A DNA stretch of 64,000 nucleotides from Turbatrix aceti (Eukaryota > Nematoda > Chromadorea > Rhabditida > Panagrolaimidae): the NCBI GenBank assembly GCA_963969345.1, contig OZ017769.1, positions 3,167,600 to 3,231,599 on the forward strand, in the 5' to 3' direction. The position numbers and the translations under genes are program-made. Numbering within the stretch: the first letter of the stretch is position 1; every line of letters starts with the position of its first letter. Below, in pieces: positions 45,898 to 57,389 of the stretch. Below the pieces are notes generated by a model, which saw nothing but the letters and a program-made list of their open reading frames with translations, made no database searches and was not told the DNA's origin.

Positions 45898-46885
45898 ATG
45901 ACCGGATATCAGCAGCCAGATTCCCCAAAGAAGTCACCTGGACTGAAAAAAGTCGGGAAAAAGAAGTCGTATGTTTTTTTTGTTTTTTATCCTTCAAAAA
46001 CCATTTTTTATAAAAACTTATTTTTAGCAAGTTTGTTTACACCAAACGCGACGTCCGTGACATCAATGTCATCAAGGACGAGCTCACGCTTGCGGACATC
46101 GAACGCGATCTCGCCAAACTCGACGACGAAGATGCCACAGATTCGAAATGTTCGTTTTTATCCTCATTTTTGTTCTTTTTGTTCACTTTTTCATTTTTGC
46201 AGGTTCCAAACCCCAAAACACCGAAGAAAGGCAACGAAGGTCGGGTGTCGTCTATTTTTCCAGCATTCCACCTGGCTACAACGTGGATACGATGAAAAAG
46301 ACGCTCTCCAGCTTCGCGGAGATCGGGAGGATCTACCTGCAGCGAAACAAGAACAAAAAGTACTATGACAGGGTCCACAAGTACACCGAAGGCTGGGTCG
46401 AGTTTGTATCCAAGCGGAAAGCCAAGAAGGTGGCCGCGATGCTTTCTGGGACCCGAGTGCTCGGAAAGAGACGATCTCTGGCCTACGATACCGTATGGGC
46501 GTGCCAGTATCTCCATGGGTATGTTTTTTTGGGAAAACTGTCGTTTTGACTCATTTTAACCGTCAGATGTTATTTTTTCAGTTTCAAATGGGTGCACCTG
46601 ATGGAACAACTCGTTTACGAGCAGAAAGTTGAAGAGCAACGACTTCGTGCTGAATTTTCCAAGGTTCGAAAGCAGGCTGAATTCTTCACTGACAAGGTCG
46701 AAAAGGGTCGACATATTCGCAAGCTTGAAGAACACGTCCTCAAGAAGGGCGGACAGTGGGAGAAGTACCAGCGACAGGTCGCCCAGAGGCAGGTTATCAA
46801 GGACAACGACGACGACAAGAAGCCCACTGCTATCGCCGAGGAAAGTTCGCTTATGCGCATGATTTTTGATGCGAAAAGTGAATGA
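45898..46885 (+). CDS. ABT1/ESF2-like ribosome biogenesis factor
   Basis: join(45898..45968,46028..46149,46203..46518,46582..46885), 270 residues. Yeast Esf2 and animal ABT1 are nucleolar RNA-binding proteins of the 18S processing machinery; ABT1 also binds TBP. The RRM-like core is clear: GVVYFSSIPPGYNVDTMKKT, GRIYLQRNKNK, EGWVEFVSKRKAKKVA, then YLHGFKWVHLMEQLVYE and RLRAEFSKVRKQAEFF, all family signatures. The N-terminus is short and lysine-rich, the C-terminus basic and helical. It shares an upstream region with the divergent TAF1. A poly(A) signal AATAAA is at 46910-46915. No breaks. Confidence 0.93.
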
Positions 46886-46909
46886 ATGATTTTTTTGAGT
46901 TTGGCATAC

Positions 46910-46915
46910 AATAAA
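46910..46915 (+). terminator. Poly(A) signal of ABT1
   Basis: AATAAA, 25 bases after the stop codon. Confidence 0.6.
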
Positions 46916-47019
46916 TTTTGTTTTGAACAAAAATGCGATTCTGAAACGTAACAAACTTTGCTAACCGATTTTGAACAAAAATTGTACCACGCCAACTTCA
47001 AAGTTTCAAAAAATTGAAA

Positions 47020-47610
47020 CTCGGATTCTGAATTCGAGCGTGTGATGACGCCTTTCCGATCGCGACTCAGCGAGGACGAAGACGCCGCCGACGGCGAAGA
47101 CAGCGATGCCAACGATGCGGAGGACGACGGAGCTGACGGCGAAGGGCTGGAACCTTTCGTGCCGCCGAGGGAACGGGACGACGCTCCGCTCTGGCAGGTT
47201 GTGCCGCCCGAGCTCGAAGACATCGATCCGAGGTTCGTTTTTGAGGGTTTTATTTCGAAAAAATCAAGAAAATTGTCAAATAGACAAAAAGTTGTTTTGC
47301 AAGTGTAAAACATTGATTTTTTGCAATTTTGTTACGTTTGATGCTATGAAAATCGTAAATGGCGTACAAGTAATACATTTTACGATTTTTTTGTTACGTT
47401 TTGTCGAGGGGAGTAACACTATTTTTTGGAATTACGTTACTTTTCATCACGTTAACTGCAGTAACAATGTCATAACGATCAGTTATTTCAAATCTTGTTA
47501 TGTTTGGTATCGTAAAAGTATGAATTCTTTACGATACTTTTTTCTTACGAGACGACGCTCTGCTTTGCCAGGTATTGTTGTACCGCCCGAACTCGAAAAC
47601 TGTAGAAACC
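47020..47610 (+). pseudogene. Inverted duplicate of part of TAF1 exon 1 and the following intron
   Basis: 47023-47232 encodes [20 protein letters not shown] and on to PELEDIDPR, matching TAF1 exon 1 (45202-45417) on the opposite strand. Homology continues through the splice donor into the intron (to about 47540 against about 44870). A second, decayed piece of the same exon follows at 47550-47602 (ACGACGCTCTGC, then GTACCGCCCGAACTCGA). It has no start, no other TAF1 exon and no partner exon, so it is a non-functional fragment. Confidence 0.85.
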
Positions 47611-48169
47611 CAACTTCGTCTACGATACATGCATATTTAATCAAAAAACACATCCTCCAAAAAATCTCACCCTCTCCAGGCGACTGCATTTGGTATTTAA
47701 TCATCATTAGCACTTAAAAGATAATCAACAAAAAATAGTACCTTATGAGGAGAGCGTGCTTCATCTTAGGTAACGGTAGTATCGGTGTACAATATAGACC
47801 TTTGATTTCTGCATATTTGGGGGCATTGAGGTCGGGCTGGGAGAGGTGGTGGGGTGGGGTTCATAGTTTCGGATTGAGCAACTGGATCCAGGATCGGTCG
47901 GGGGATGGATGGACTGGTGAGTGTGGGCATGGAGTGAATAAGTTAGGAAAGATGAGTGTGTGCTTTGTATGTATGTGTTGTGGGTGCCAAAATGAAAAAC
48001 ATGAAGAAAGAGCCAGGACGAAAGAAATGATGGATCAATGTGATTGATTGCCAGGTAGATGCGCTGTTCGAGGTCGGTGGAAGAGAGCGGAGCGAAAGAT
48101 GATCATCGTTATCGGAGGAGGAGAAAGAGACAGAGACGTGGTCCTATCAGGAAACCAGCACCGGCTCTA
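47611..48169. other. Intergenic stretch, nothing recognised
   Basis: A 100-codon plus-strand frame (47745-48047) is open, but its sequence is unremarkable and lacks splice or promoter support. Confidence 0.45.
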
Positions 48170-51100
48170 TCAGCCGTTGGCCGCAAAGCCCGCCGGTTGT
48201 TCCGCTGCGTGAAGCTTCTGAGCGACGAGATCGGATTTTGGGCCATCGGCGTTGGGCGGGGGTAAACGATGGTCGTCTGGTTCCTTTTTGGCCGGCTGAA
48301 GGGCTGCTTCGTTCGACTGAAAAACGAATTCATTGAAAAAATGAATAAATGGACGTAAAAATTTCAAAAACAGTAAAAAAGTAACAAAATTTGTTTAAAA
48401 AAATATTTAGGTAAAAAAGACAACAAAAAGATAACGATCGTAAATTTCAAAAATAACATTGAAGGAGAAAAAATACCGTAAAAAGATAACGATCGTAATT
48501 TCAAAAGTAACAAAATTGAGACGGAAAAACAGTAAAAAGATAACAATCGTGAATTACGAATCCCGACACGAATTTGAGTAACATTCAATTTTTGATCGTT
48601 TCTCTTTTACAATTGTTTTCGCTCCTTTTTTTTAAATCATTTTTACAGTTTTGGCCTAAATTTTTTCTTCACCCTTTTTTGACCCAATTTCAGTCCCCCA
48701 ACTCACCATGTGTCCATTGAGATGCGCATAAGACCCAGTATCACCGTTTCCCTCAACCGATGCCGACTGGTTGCTTTCGCCCGCATCGTCGCCACTCGTG
48801 GACGCCTCAATGACGCCATTCTCTTCAGGCCGGGTTGCCGTCGGCGTAGAAGATGCGCTACTCGTTGACGGCGCTCCCGAGAGGAGAGCAGAGAGGTGGC
48901 TGTTCTTGCGTTCGCCACCTACCAGCGGTTTCAGATCCATGGGCTCTTCCTTGATCGGCGTCGAGGGTTCCGTGCCGGTCGACGAGTGACAAGCAGTGAC
49001 GGGTGCGGGAGTCGCTGCTGCGCTCGATGACTGCGAGTTTTTAGGCTGTCGGGATGGCGGCCTCGAGGACGTGGATTTTGACTTTCTTTTCGAAGCCGGC
49101 GCTGGGGGCTGATTGTCGTTGTCGCTGATACTGTTGTACCACGATTTATAATACACTGAAAAATAACAACAAATAAATATCGTAAACTACTAAAAATCAC
49201 AAAATAAGAACAGTCAAAATTTCAAAAAACAAAAAATCTAACAAAAAACCAACCATCTTCGTTAATCTTATTCAAAACAAAGCCGATAGTCTGATCCACA
49301 TTTTTCTGCTGCTCGATGGACATCTTCGTCGGCGACTTTGACACCGCTTCGAACTCAATGTCCCCGGATTCACTCGACGAATCCACGCTGCATGCTGCAG
49401 CCGCCGCCGCAGCCTGTTGCTGCTGTTGGGCGAGCTGCGCCTGGGCTTGGGCCTGCTGCTGTTGCTGATGCGCCGCCTGGGCTTGTGCCTGAGCTTGCGC
49501 CTGGGCCTGCTGTTGTTGTTGTTGCTGCTGCTGTTGCTGTTGCATGGCCATGTACGGCGACGGAACTCCTCCGTGGAACGACGAAGCACCCGCCGGAGAC
49601 GCGTGGTACGGATGCTGGGGTGGACCCATCGGAGACTGAACATTCGGTCCCATGTGGCCCATGTGCTGTTGCTGGGGCGCTTGCTGCCAGGACGGAGGCA
49701 TCTGCTGTTGCTGCTGTCCTCCTCCAGGAGTCGGGACCATCTGCTGCGGATCAAATGCGCCCTGGGAATGACTCTGAGACGGGTGTCCCGGTCCATCGAG
49801 GGCTTCTACGTGAATCGAGTCCAGATCATCCGCATCGCATCCAAAATCTCCGATCGGGATTTCCTCGAATGTACTTCCATGGTAGTCAAACGTATACTCA
49901 TCGACAGACTGTTGCTGTGGGTGATGCGGATGCTGTCCGGGTCCCGGTTGCTGCTGCATCGGTGCCTGGCCCTGCATCATGCCCGGCTGTCCCTGGCCCA
50001 TAGGCCCTCCTCCAGGCTGTCCTTGCTGCCCTGGAGGCATTCCCTGCTGCTGCTGCGGAGGCGGGGCCATCTGTGGGTATCCATACTGCTGACCTGGGTA
50101 CCCAGGAGAAGCGTGGCTCGGCGGAGACATAAACTGTCGTCCCGCGGCTGCAGCTGCAGCAGCCGCTGCTGCCTGTTGCTGCTGGGTCGGGGTCACCTGT
50201 CCAGCGGGCGGTGGGCCACCTGGGGGCCCCGGATACCCCGGTGACTGTGCATACATCGGCGGCGTCTGCATCCGAATCTTCTGCTGCTGGTTTGCAGCTG
50301 CCTGGGGGTATCCCGGTGACTGTTGAAGCGGGTATCCATGAATCCCAGCCGAGTTTGGCGTTCCAGGGGTCCCAGGCGGACCCGGTTGCCCTGCTCCCTG
50401 TCCGGGTGGTTGTTGTGCCGCCATCTGAGAACGGATCATCGCCTGATGCTGTTGTTGCTGCTGCATGAGTTGCATCTGATACTCCGGTGGCATTTGTGAC
50501 TGCCACATTTGCTGCGGCATCGGTGGGTATCCATGCTGCCCGGGGTACGGTGGGGGCATCATGCTCGTCGACGGCTGCTGTCCCGGCTGGGGCTGCGGGT
50601 AGCCGGGGTAGCCCTGGGGCGGTTGGGGTGGATAGCCGTGCTGCATCCTGTGCTGCTGCTGGGGCGGCATCTGCATGCGCTGGTGGTGCTGCATCTGCAT
50701 GTAGTACTCGTGTCCCGGCTGTCCCATATGCGGTCCCTGGGGCGGGGCTCCCGGCTGCGGTTGTTGCTGTGCCATCATGCTCAGCTGCGCCTGCTTGCGT
50801 CTCTCCGCTTCGAGTTTCTCCTGCTCCTTCTGCTTCTTCGTCGGCCTCTTTCGGGTCTTCTTCGCCGGCGGTTGATCGGGCGGAGGCTGGGCAGCCTGGG
50901 GCGGGGGTTGCTGCATGACAGGAGGCCCGTTGCCAGCGCCATGCGGCATGCCCATGCGCTGCGTAGGCGGGGGCCCATACGGGGCCGGATACATGCCCGG
51001 ACCAGGCGGCATCCCTTGATTCGGGTATCCAGGTGGCATGCCGTACGCGGGTGGCGGACCCATGTTCATCATGTGCGGCGGCTGCTGCTGAGCCTGGGGT

Positions 51101-53784
51101 GGTGGGTAGCGAGGCCCAGCCTGGGACCCACCCGGACCCTGAGGGGGCCCATTCGGCGTCTGGGGAGTCTGAGGACCACCCTGATGAGGTATGTTGCTAC
51201 TAAAACACAACACAATAATTTTTTTAAGCCTCAAATCGATAAAAGCCGCAAAAAAAGTACAAGACCACAATTTTTTATAGTCCAAGAGTGCAATGACGTC
51301 AGCCAGGTGTCCCCAATTCCTGCTAAACGTGCGCTAGCGTCACGCAAAATCGAAAGAAAGTCTTATGACTGATAATCTGATTTACAATTAACTCAACGTC
51401 AGTTTAAAGGTCAAAAATATGATTTTTAAACCATATCAAGTGTTCCGCATTTGAAAAAATACTTTTGACTCCGGTCAAAATAGATTTACAGAAAATGCTT
51501 CAAAAAACGCCCAAAAAATGCGCGTTTTTTACGTTTAACGACTTTTCTTAACAAAATCAAAAAATTGAACCCAAAAATGGCAAAAAAATGCATTTTTTTC
51601 CAAAAAAAATGCATTTTTACCCCAAAATCCCCCAAATACTCACTTTAACAATCCAGAAAGAACAGGATTCTCGGAACACGGATTAGACGGCCCTGGTTCC
51701 TGATGACCCATTGGAGGCCGCTGGGGTTGTTGCTGTTGTTGCTGCTGCTGTGGCAGTGAGGTAGGACTCGAGTATCGCACCGACAGTCTTCCAGGAGGCG
51801 GTTGCTGTGGGACGCCGTGGTACTGTGGCGGTGGTGCGTACTGGTAGTGCTGGGGAGGCATCGCAGCTTGTGGCCGATCCATCGCGGCGGCGTAGGCAGC
51901 AGGCGGAATGGGCTGCGACTGGGGTGGTACCGGTACGACTTGGGGCTGTTGAAGGGGTGCTACTACCTGGGGTGGTAGTGGGGGTTGTGGCTGGACGGAG
52001 GAAGTCGAAGGCCCTGGCCCTGGCACTGGTCCCGGTCCTGGGGGAGGCAAAGGCACGTACCCGAGACCTGGAGGCGGTTGTTTACCTGCAGCTGCAACTG
52101 CCGCAGGATCGAATGGAGCCACTACGGGTCTCGGAGGGCAGTAGACTCGGAAGCGCGCCGGTGATGGGGCAAACGGCGACTGTGGGGGTTGCTGGGTGGG
52201 TACAGGGGTCGTAACAACCGAGACTGAAGGCGCGCGACTCGTTGCTCGTCGACCCGGCGTTGACGGAGGTCGTTGCTGTCCCTGGACCTGTTGGAGGAGC
52301 GCGGATGCCAAAGCAGACTGGGAAGGAGTCGGCTTCGGGTGACGGACGGTATCGGTGGCACGGACCAGACGAAAACCCTTGCGAGAATTTCCGTTAAAGT
52401 TTTTGATCCGATACGCGCGAAGTCCTGCAACAACAAAAAAAATGTGTCAATTCACTTGAAATGCAACAATCCAGCAAAATCAATAACTTGTGCGCCAATC
52501 AAGGGTAAATCGGCGCAGAAAAATGGAAAAAAATCGATGGACAAAAAAGGGCCCGTTTGTCCAAAGTGTGTTGAATTTAGCTCAAACAAACCACTCCCCT
52601 AACAAGAACAATGTATTACGGTGCTTAATCGACCGTAATTTTACGCGCATACAATAAAGTTGCAAAAAAGTGAAAAGTAAGGTTCATAATCATAAAGTAC
52701 CGTACCCGAGTAACAAAAAAACGACAAAAAATCAAAAGTAATACCCGAACAAAAAATTTAGGTACTCTGAACGTAATTCTCAGTAAAAATGAAAAAGTGA
52801 CCTTTTCCACTCGTTTTTTTTCACTTTTTGCCATCCAATTTTTGCAATTAATGATGGTCATAAAAAATTATCATTAGGCAACCCAAAAAGCCGGCAAAAA
52901 CGGTTTTATAAACAAACGAAAACAAATTGTAGAATATATTTTTTCGCGTGCGTAGAAAGATAAAAACAAGAAAAAACGCGCCAAAACCACTCCCTCAACT
53001 CACCCAACTTCCGTAAAACTTTAGGATTTTCGGCTGCAAGTCGTTCGAGTCGAAGCGCAGATACCGCGTTTGTCTTGAGAAGAACGCGCAGACGCTTGAC
53101 CTTAGGTAAAGCCTTGACCGGTGATGGGGATGGCTGCGGAGATTTTGATTTCGATTTTACAGGTGGTGGTGGCGGTAAATCGATTGAATCTATCGCAGCA
53201 GTGGCAGCCTCGAGTGGTGCTTCTTCCTCAATAACCTCTCGTTTTACTTCCTGCTTGACGGTGACTTTGACTTTGGTAACGTCAGCCGTAGAATTAGACG
53301 CTTTCGTGTCGGGAGTAGATTTGGATTCGGGAGTTGAGCAGCGATCGGCCGCGAGCCCGGTAGCTGCGGGCTCGTCGGCTGGTTTGTTGACTTCAGCCGG
53401 TGGCAGAAGTTTCTTTTCTTGTATTGGGTTTGACGGAGAAGAAGAAGGGGACGTAGGAAGTGCGTCAGTCGTCGGATTGTCTGAAGGCGCTTCTTCGGAA
53501 GCGCTTGGAGACGAATTTCCGCTCTTCGAGTCTTCTTCACCGTAGTCAACGAGTGGACGACGAGTCGTAGGCCTGGATGACGATGACGAGGAAGGAGGTG
53601 GTAACGACGACGACGAGGAGGAAGCTGCAGCTGTTTCTGTTTCTGCTGTTGCTGGTGGTGTTGTAGGAGGATTATGTTGATGAGACGAGAGAGGCGAGGT
53701 CTTGCCAGGAATCTCCGGAGCGGACGCACGGTGCGGCTGATCGGTCGACGTCGGCAGGCCCTCGCAGTCAGTCGAGAGGCTCAT
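48170..53784 (-). CDS. Large Gln/Pro-rich, probably nuclear co-regulator protein
   Basis: complement(join(48170..48316,48707..49155,49254..51199,51644..52424,53004..53784)); all splice phases agree and give 1367 residues. Order: Ser/Pro/Thr-rich acidic N-terminus; a short conserved-looking segment across the first splice (ENPKVLRKLG, then LRAYRIKNFNGNSRKGFRLV, about 250-285); Pro/Gln-rich stretch; collagen-like PGYP/GPPG/QQQ low-complexity region with a basic patch (KKTRKRPTKKQKEQ); a defined island (VDEYTFDYHGSTFEEIPIGD); poly-Q/poly-A; KNVDQTIGFVLNKINED and YYKSWYNSISD; a sumoylation-like IKEEPMD; short C-terminus. This composition is typical of transcriptional coactivators, but I cannot assign a family. 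The start is the first long-frame ATG; a short upstream ATG frame precedes it. Confidence 0.75.
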
Positions 53785-56610
53785 GCGGCATCGCCTCGAA
53801 TCGTCCGGATTCTGCCAAAAAAATAGACGACGACGACGGCGTAATTTTTTAAAATTGAGGAATTATTCGATGACGTCCACCATTCACGGATCCTGGCCTC
53901 AGAGAAGGGGACAAAATCAACTTGGATTGACTGACTGTTCTGCGCGTTGTGCAAAGAAATGCAAAAACAAAACCTGTAAAATCACGGATTCTGATTACAA
54001 ATCCATTCGACCCGGTGTAAAAAAACAAACAGAAAAACAAACAAAAAAGCAACACGAAAACGTTTTCGCCGACATGAGCCGACACTTGGAACGCCGCCAA
54101 AAACAAAACAACAAATTTTTTTATCTCATTCAATGGTCGTAAATCGTAAATAAATTATCGATTGGGTAAAGTAGAGGGCGATCGCAGCCGGGCCGAGTCG
54201 AGTCGAGCGCGGCTGGGCTGGGCTGCGGGGGGATGGATGGATCGAAGGAGAAGAAGGAGGGGGGGAAGAAGAAGCGTGCCTCGTCGTGCGAGGGGCGAGT
54301 AGTGGACTCTCGGGGGGAGAATTAACGCACACAACAACGGTGTGCGCGTGCGCGCGTTGTTTTACGTAAAACCCAAGAGTCGTCGGGACAAAATCAAACC
54401 GATGCCCCGAGGCTATTGGATTAATTGGATCTCAAACAGATTTGCATTTTTTCTACGATCGTCGGCATGACGAAAAGGAAAAGATAAAAACAAATGCAAC
54501 AACAAACACCTGGTCACGCCAAAGTGTAAAACACATTGTCCACGTGAATCAAAAAAAAAAGAATGAGCGAATGAAAAGAGGGTGGAAGAGAAAAAAAGAG
54601 AAGGAGGTTAGGTCCATCACATCCGTCCGCGTCGGCGTCGATGGCGTCTACGACCAACGACGGTCGCGTCCGTTTTCTTTGTGCAAGCGGTACCGGACAA
54701 GACAACCAACGATGGAGGCCGCCACCGCCGCCGGAGCCGTCATCGTCACCGACGGAGACAACGACGTCGTAGCGTAGCCCCCCTCTCTCCCCCGGTGCAC
54801 GCAGTGTGCTGCATCCATCCTCCTTCCTTCCTTCTCGCAAAAGTAAGCACGCCGCCGCGGTCGCCGCCGCCATCGTCGTCGTCGGACTCCTGCGCCTGTC
54901 GATAGGAGAGCCTGCGCGCGCGCGAGGAGCGAGAGCGCAACGACCGAACGAACGACGCTCGGCCGTGCGAGCGCGGACTTCTTCCTTCGCTTGCTGCTTT
55001 CCCGACCGGACGACCAAACGCACGCTGCACGCTGGTTTGTCCGTCATCTCTGCTATCGTGCGTCTGTCGTGTCGGGAGGTCTCTACACGATCTCCACTCT
55101 TTTCTCTGGTCTCTCGTATGTGTGTCCACCCCCCTTTTGTACGGGAGTTCTGTCCTCACGCGTGCGTCTGTCATTCCTGATCAACTGCTATGTGTGCATC
55201 TTTCCTCACAATTCGCAACAAGGTCACTCACGTTTTTGTCTGTCCGTGTGATTATTGCCTCGACCGGACTTTCAAATAATGCCTCAAGTCTTTGCGTGTT
55301 ACGACCAAACAAGCAAGGCGTGGACAAACTCTTGGGCAGCGCGGAGCCGGCGGCCGTCGGCTTACGATCCAACAACCAACCGCGTTTCGTTTCTTTCCGT
55401 TGGACCGCCGCCGCCGCTCTCGACGACACGCGCGCGCGCAATGCAACGCACAACGCACAAATCCGAGAGAGGAGAAGAACAAGCTTTCGTCGCGTTCGTT
55501 CGTTCGCTCGCTCGTTGGCCCTGGCCCCCTTTGCGCTCCTCCCTCCCTCCTTTACCGAGTCCAGCGCGCCCCCGCGCACACAAAGCGGGAGAAGCACCGC
55601 CGCCGCCACACGCGGACTTTTGGGGGTCGGCAGTTGTGTCGTCGCGTATATTATTATTATTCTTGCCCCCAAGTTTGTTGCTTGTGTTTCGAGAATTGAT
55701 GAGGTAGCAAAAGGGCAAATAATAATAAAGTTGACTGACATCACTGCCCTCGTTTTCATCCTTCTTCTTTTTCCTGTCCGTCCGATCGATCAAGACTGGT
55801 TTTCTACATTTGACCTTTTTCTGCCGACTGACGATGAAAAAAAACACCAATGTGCAAGAAAAGGAGAAAAATCGCAACATTTGACATCACCCGAGGCGAA
55901 AATAATTGAAAAAAAAGAGAAAGAAAAATACCGTAAAAAAGAAACGATCGTAAAAAATGTTGCAAAAAAACTACAGAAGGAAAATTATGTATTTCTTTTT
56001 GATTGACGTCAATTTTCAAATTTCCAATTTTTGACACTCCAGTGTACAACTCAACTTCGCCCGAGGGGTTGCTTTTCGCACAATTTACAGCTAATACTAA
56101 AAAGTCAAAATCAATAGAATTTGTTATTGGGACAAAATGCGCTGTCCGCGCATCCACATTTTGCCTCCCACAGGCGTACAAGCGCAAACGCGGTCGGTCA
56201 CTAACCCCTTTAGCCTAGCCGCCGAAAAGCTTCCCATCCACCACCACGACACAGCCACCGGCAGGGTCGAAGGGTCGTCCGTCGTCGTGTCCACTTTGAC
56301 GCGAGATGCGAAAAAAAAAGAATACGCGAACGTTCGACGCGGCGCGTGCGCACTTTGGTCCCCCGAAGCGAAAGTCTACGCACACTTTTTCCGTGCAGCC
56401 CAAAAACTAGCGATCACATTGGTTACTTTTTATTTTGCTCGTTTTTCGTTGCTTTTGCATTCTTTTTTCGTTTTATGGTGCCGTTTTTTGATTCCTTGGT
56501 GTTCATACACCTTCTCGTGTACAATATCCATCCGTGCTATCTGATTTCCAAACCGCGAACTATGGTTTTATATGTTTATGTGCGTTTTTTTCAGCCGTGG
56601 GTTACTCAAC
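53785..56610. other. GC-rich gene-free stretch between divergent genes
   Basis: It holds long overlapping frames on both strands (54.4-56.5 kb) caused by CG-rich, Arg/Ser/Pro-coding sequence and CGAC/CTCG simple repeats. None has consistent splicing or homology. It probably contains the promoter and 5' UTR of the Gln/Pro-rich gene (minus) and of ribosomal P2 (plus). An acceptor, TTTTTTTCAG, sits just before the P2 start. Confidence 0.55.
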
Positions 56611-57056
56611 ATGAAGTACGTCGCTGCCTACCTTCTCGCAACCCTCGGAGGCAATGCTGCTCCCGCCAAGACCGACATCGAGAACATCCTCGGTAAGCTT
56701 TCCCTGATTTCCATTGTTTCCAACTTCTTCCCACTTTTTTAGCCTCGGTCGGTGCCGATGCTGATGCCCAGCAGACGAACGCTGTCATCTCAGCTCTCAG
56801 TGGCAAGAGCATCGATGAAGTGATCGCCGACGGCCTCACCAAGCTCGCCTCCGTGCCCAGTGGTGGTGGAGCCGCTGCTGCCCCGGCTGCTGCTGCCGCC
56901 GCCGCTCCCGCTGCTGCTGAAGCGCCCGCTGCCGGTATGTTTTATTAATCTTCTGGCTTACCTTTTATTAATGCATCATTATTATTTTCAGCGGCCAAGA
57001 AGGAAGAAAAGGAGGAATCCGAGGACGACGACATGGGCTTCGGTCTCTTCGATTAA
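56611..57056 (+). CDS. rpla-2: 60S acidic ribosomal protein P2
   Basis: join(56611..56692,56743..56934,56992..57056), about 112 residues. P2 forms the ribosomal stalk with P1 and P0 and recruits elongation GTPases. Diagnostic start MKYVAAYLLATLGGNAAPA, LASVGADAD, SALSGKSIDEVIADGLTKLA, an Ala-rich hinge, and the invariant C-terminus ESEDDDMGFGLFD. Introns are 50 and 57 bp. The ATG follows an acceptor TTTTTTTCAG by 16 bases, fitting trans-splicing or a 5' UTR intron. Confidence 0.97.
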
Positions 57057-57389
57057 GCCGGCGCCGCTGTTTTTTTCTGTTTTCTCCCCACTTCTTTTTT
57101 TGTTGTTTTGAGAAGATAAATGGTTGGTTTTTAATGATAAACTGTTTGTCCTATATGAAAAAGGGGGATAAGGATGGAGAGAGATTATGGAAGAGCACAC
57201 CTGGTGACAGGTGATGATTTGATTTTCGCGCATTCATTTATTAGATTTCCTGGAATGCGCACATGCCCTTGATTTGACTTGACGAACGATGAAGTAGAGG
57301 AGCGAACACGCAGGCAGGCAGGCGCCACAGGGAAGAAGAACTGCAGTCAGGGCGCAGTCGTCGGACCCAGCCAGACTCGAGACGAGACG

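Noticed and set aside
54442..56544. Several long overlapping frames on both strands
   Set aside because: CG-rich sequence keeps many frames open by composition; translations are Arg/Ser/Pro-rich, mutually overlapping and without consistent splicing.
57279..57389. Upstream extension of the SESTD1-like frame
   Set aside because: It would need a non-ATG start, and its Arg/Gln-rich sequence does not resemble the family N-terminus.
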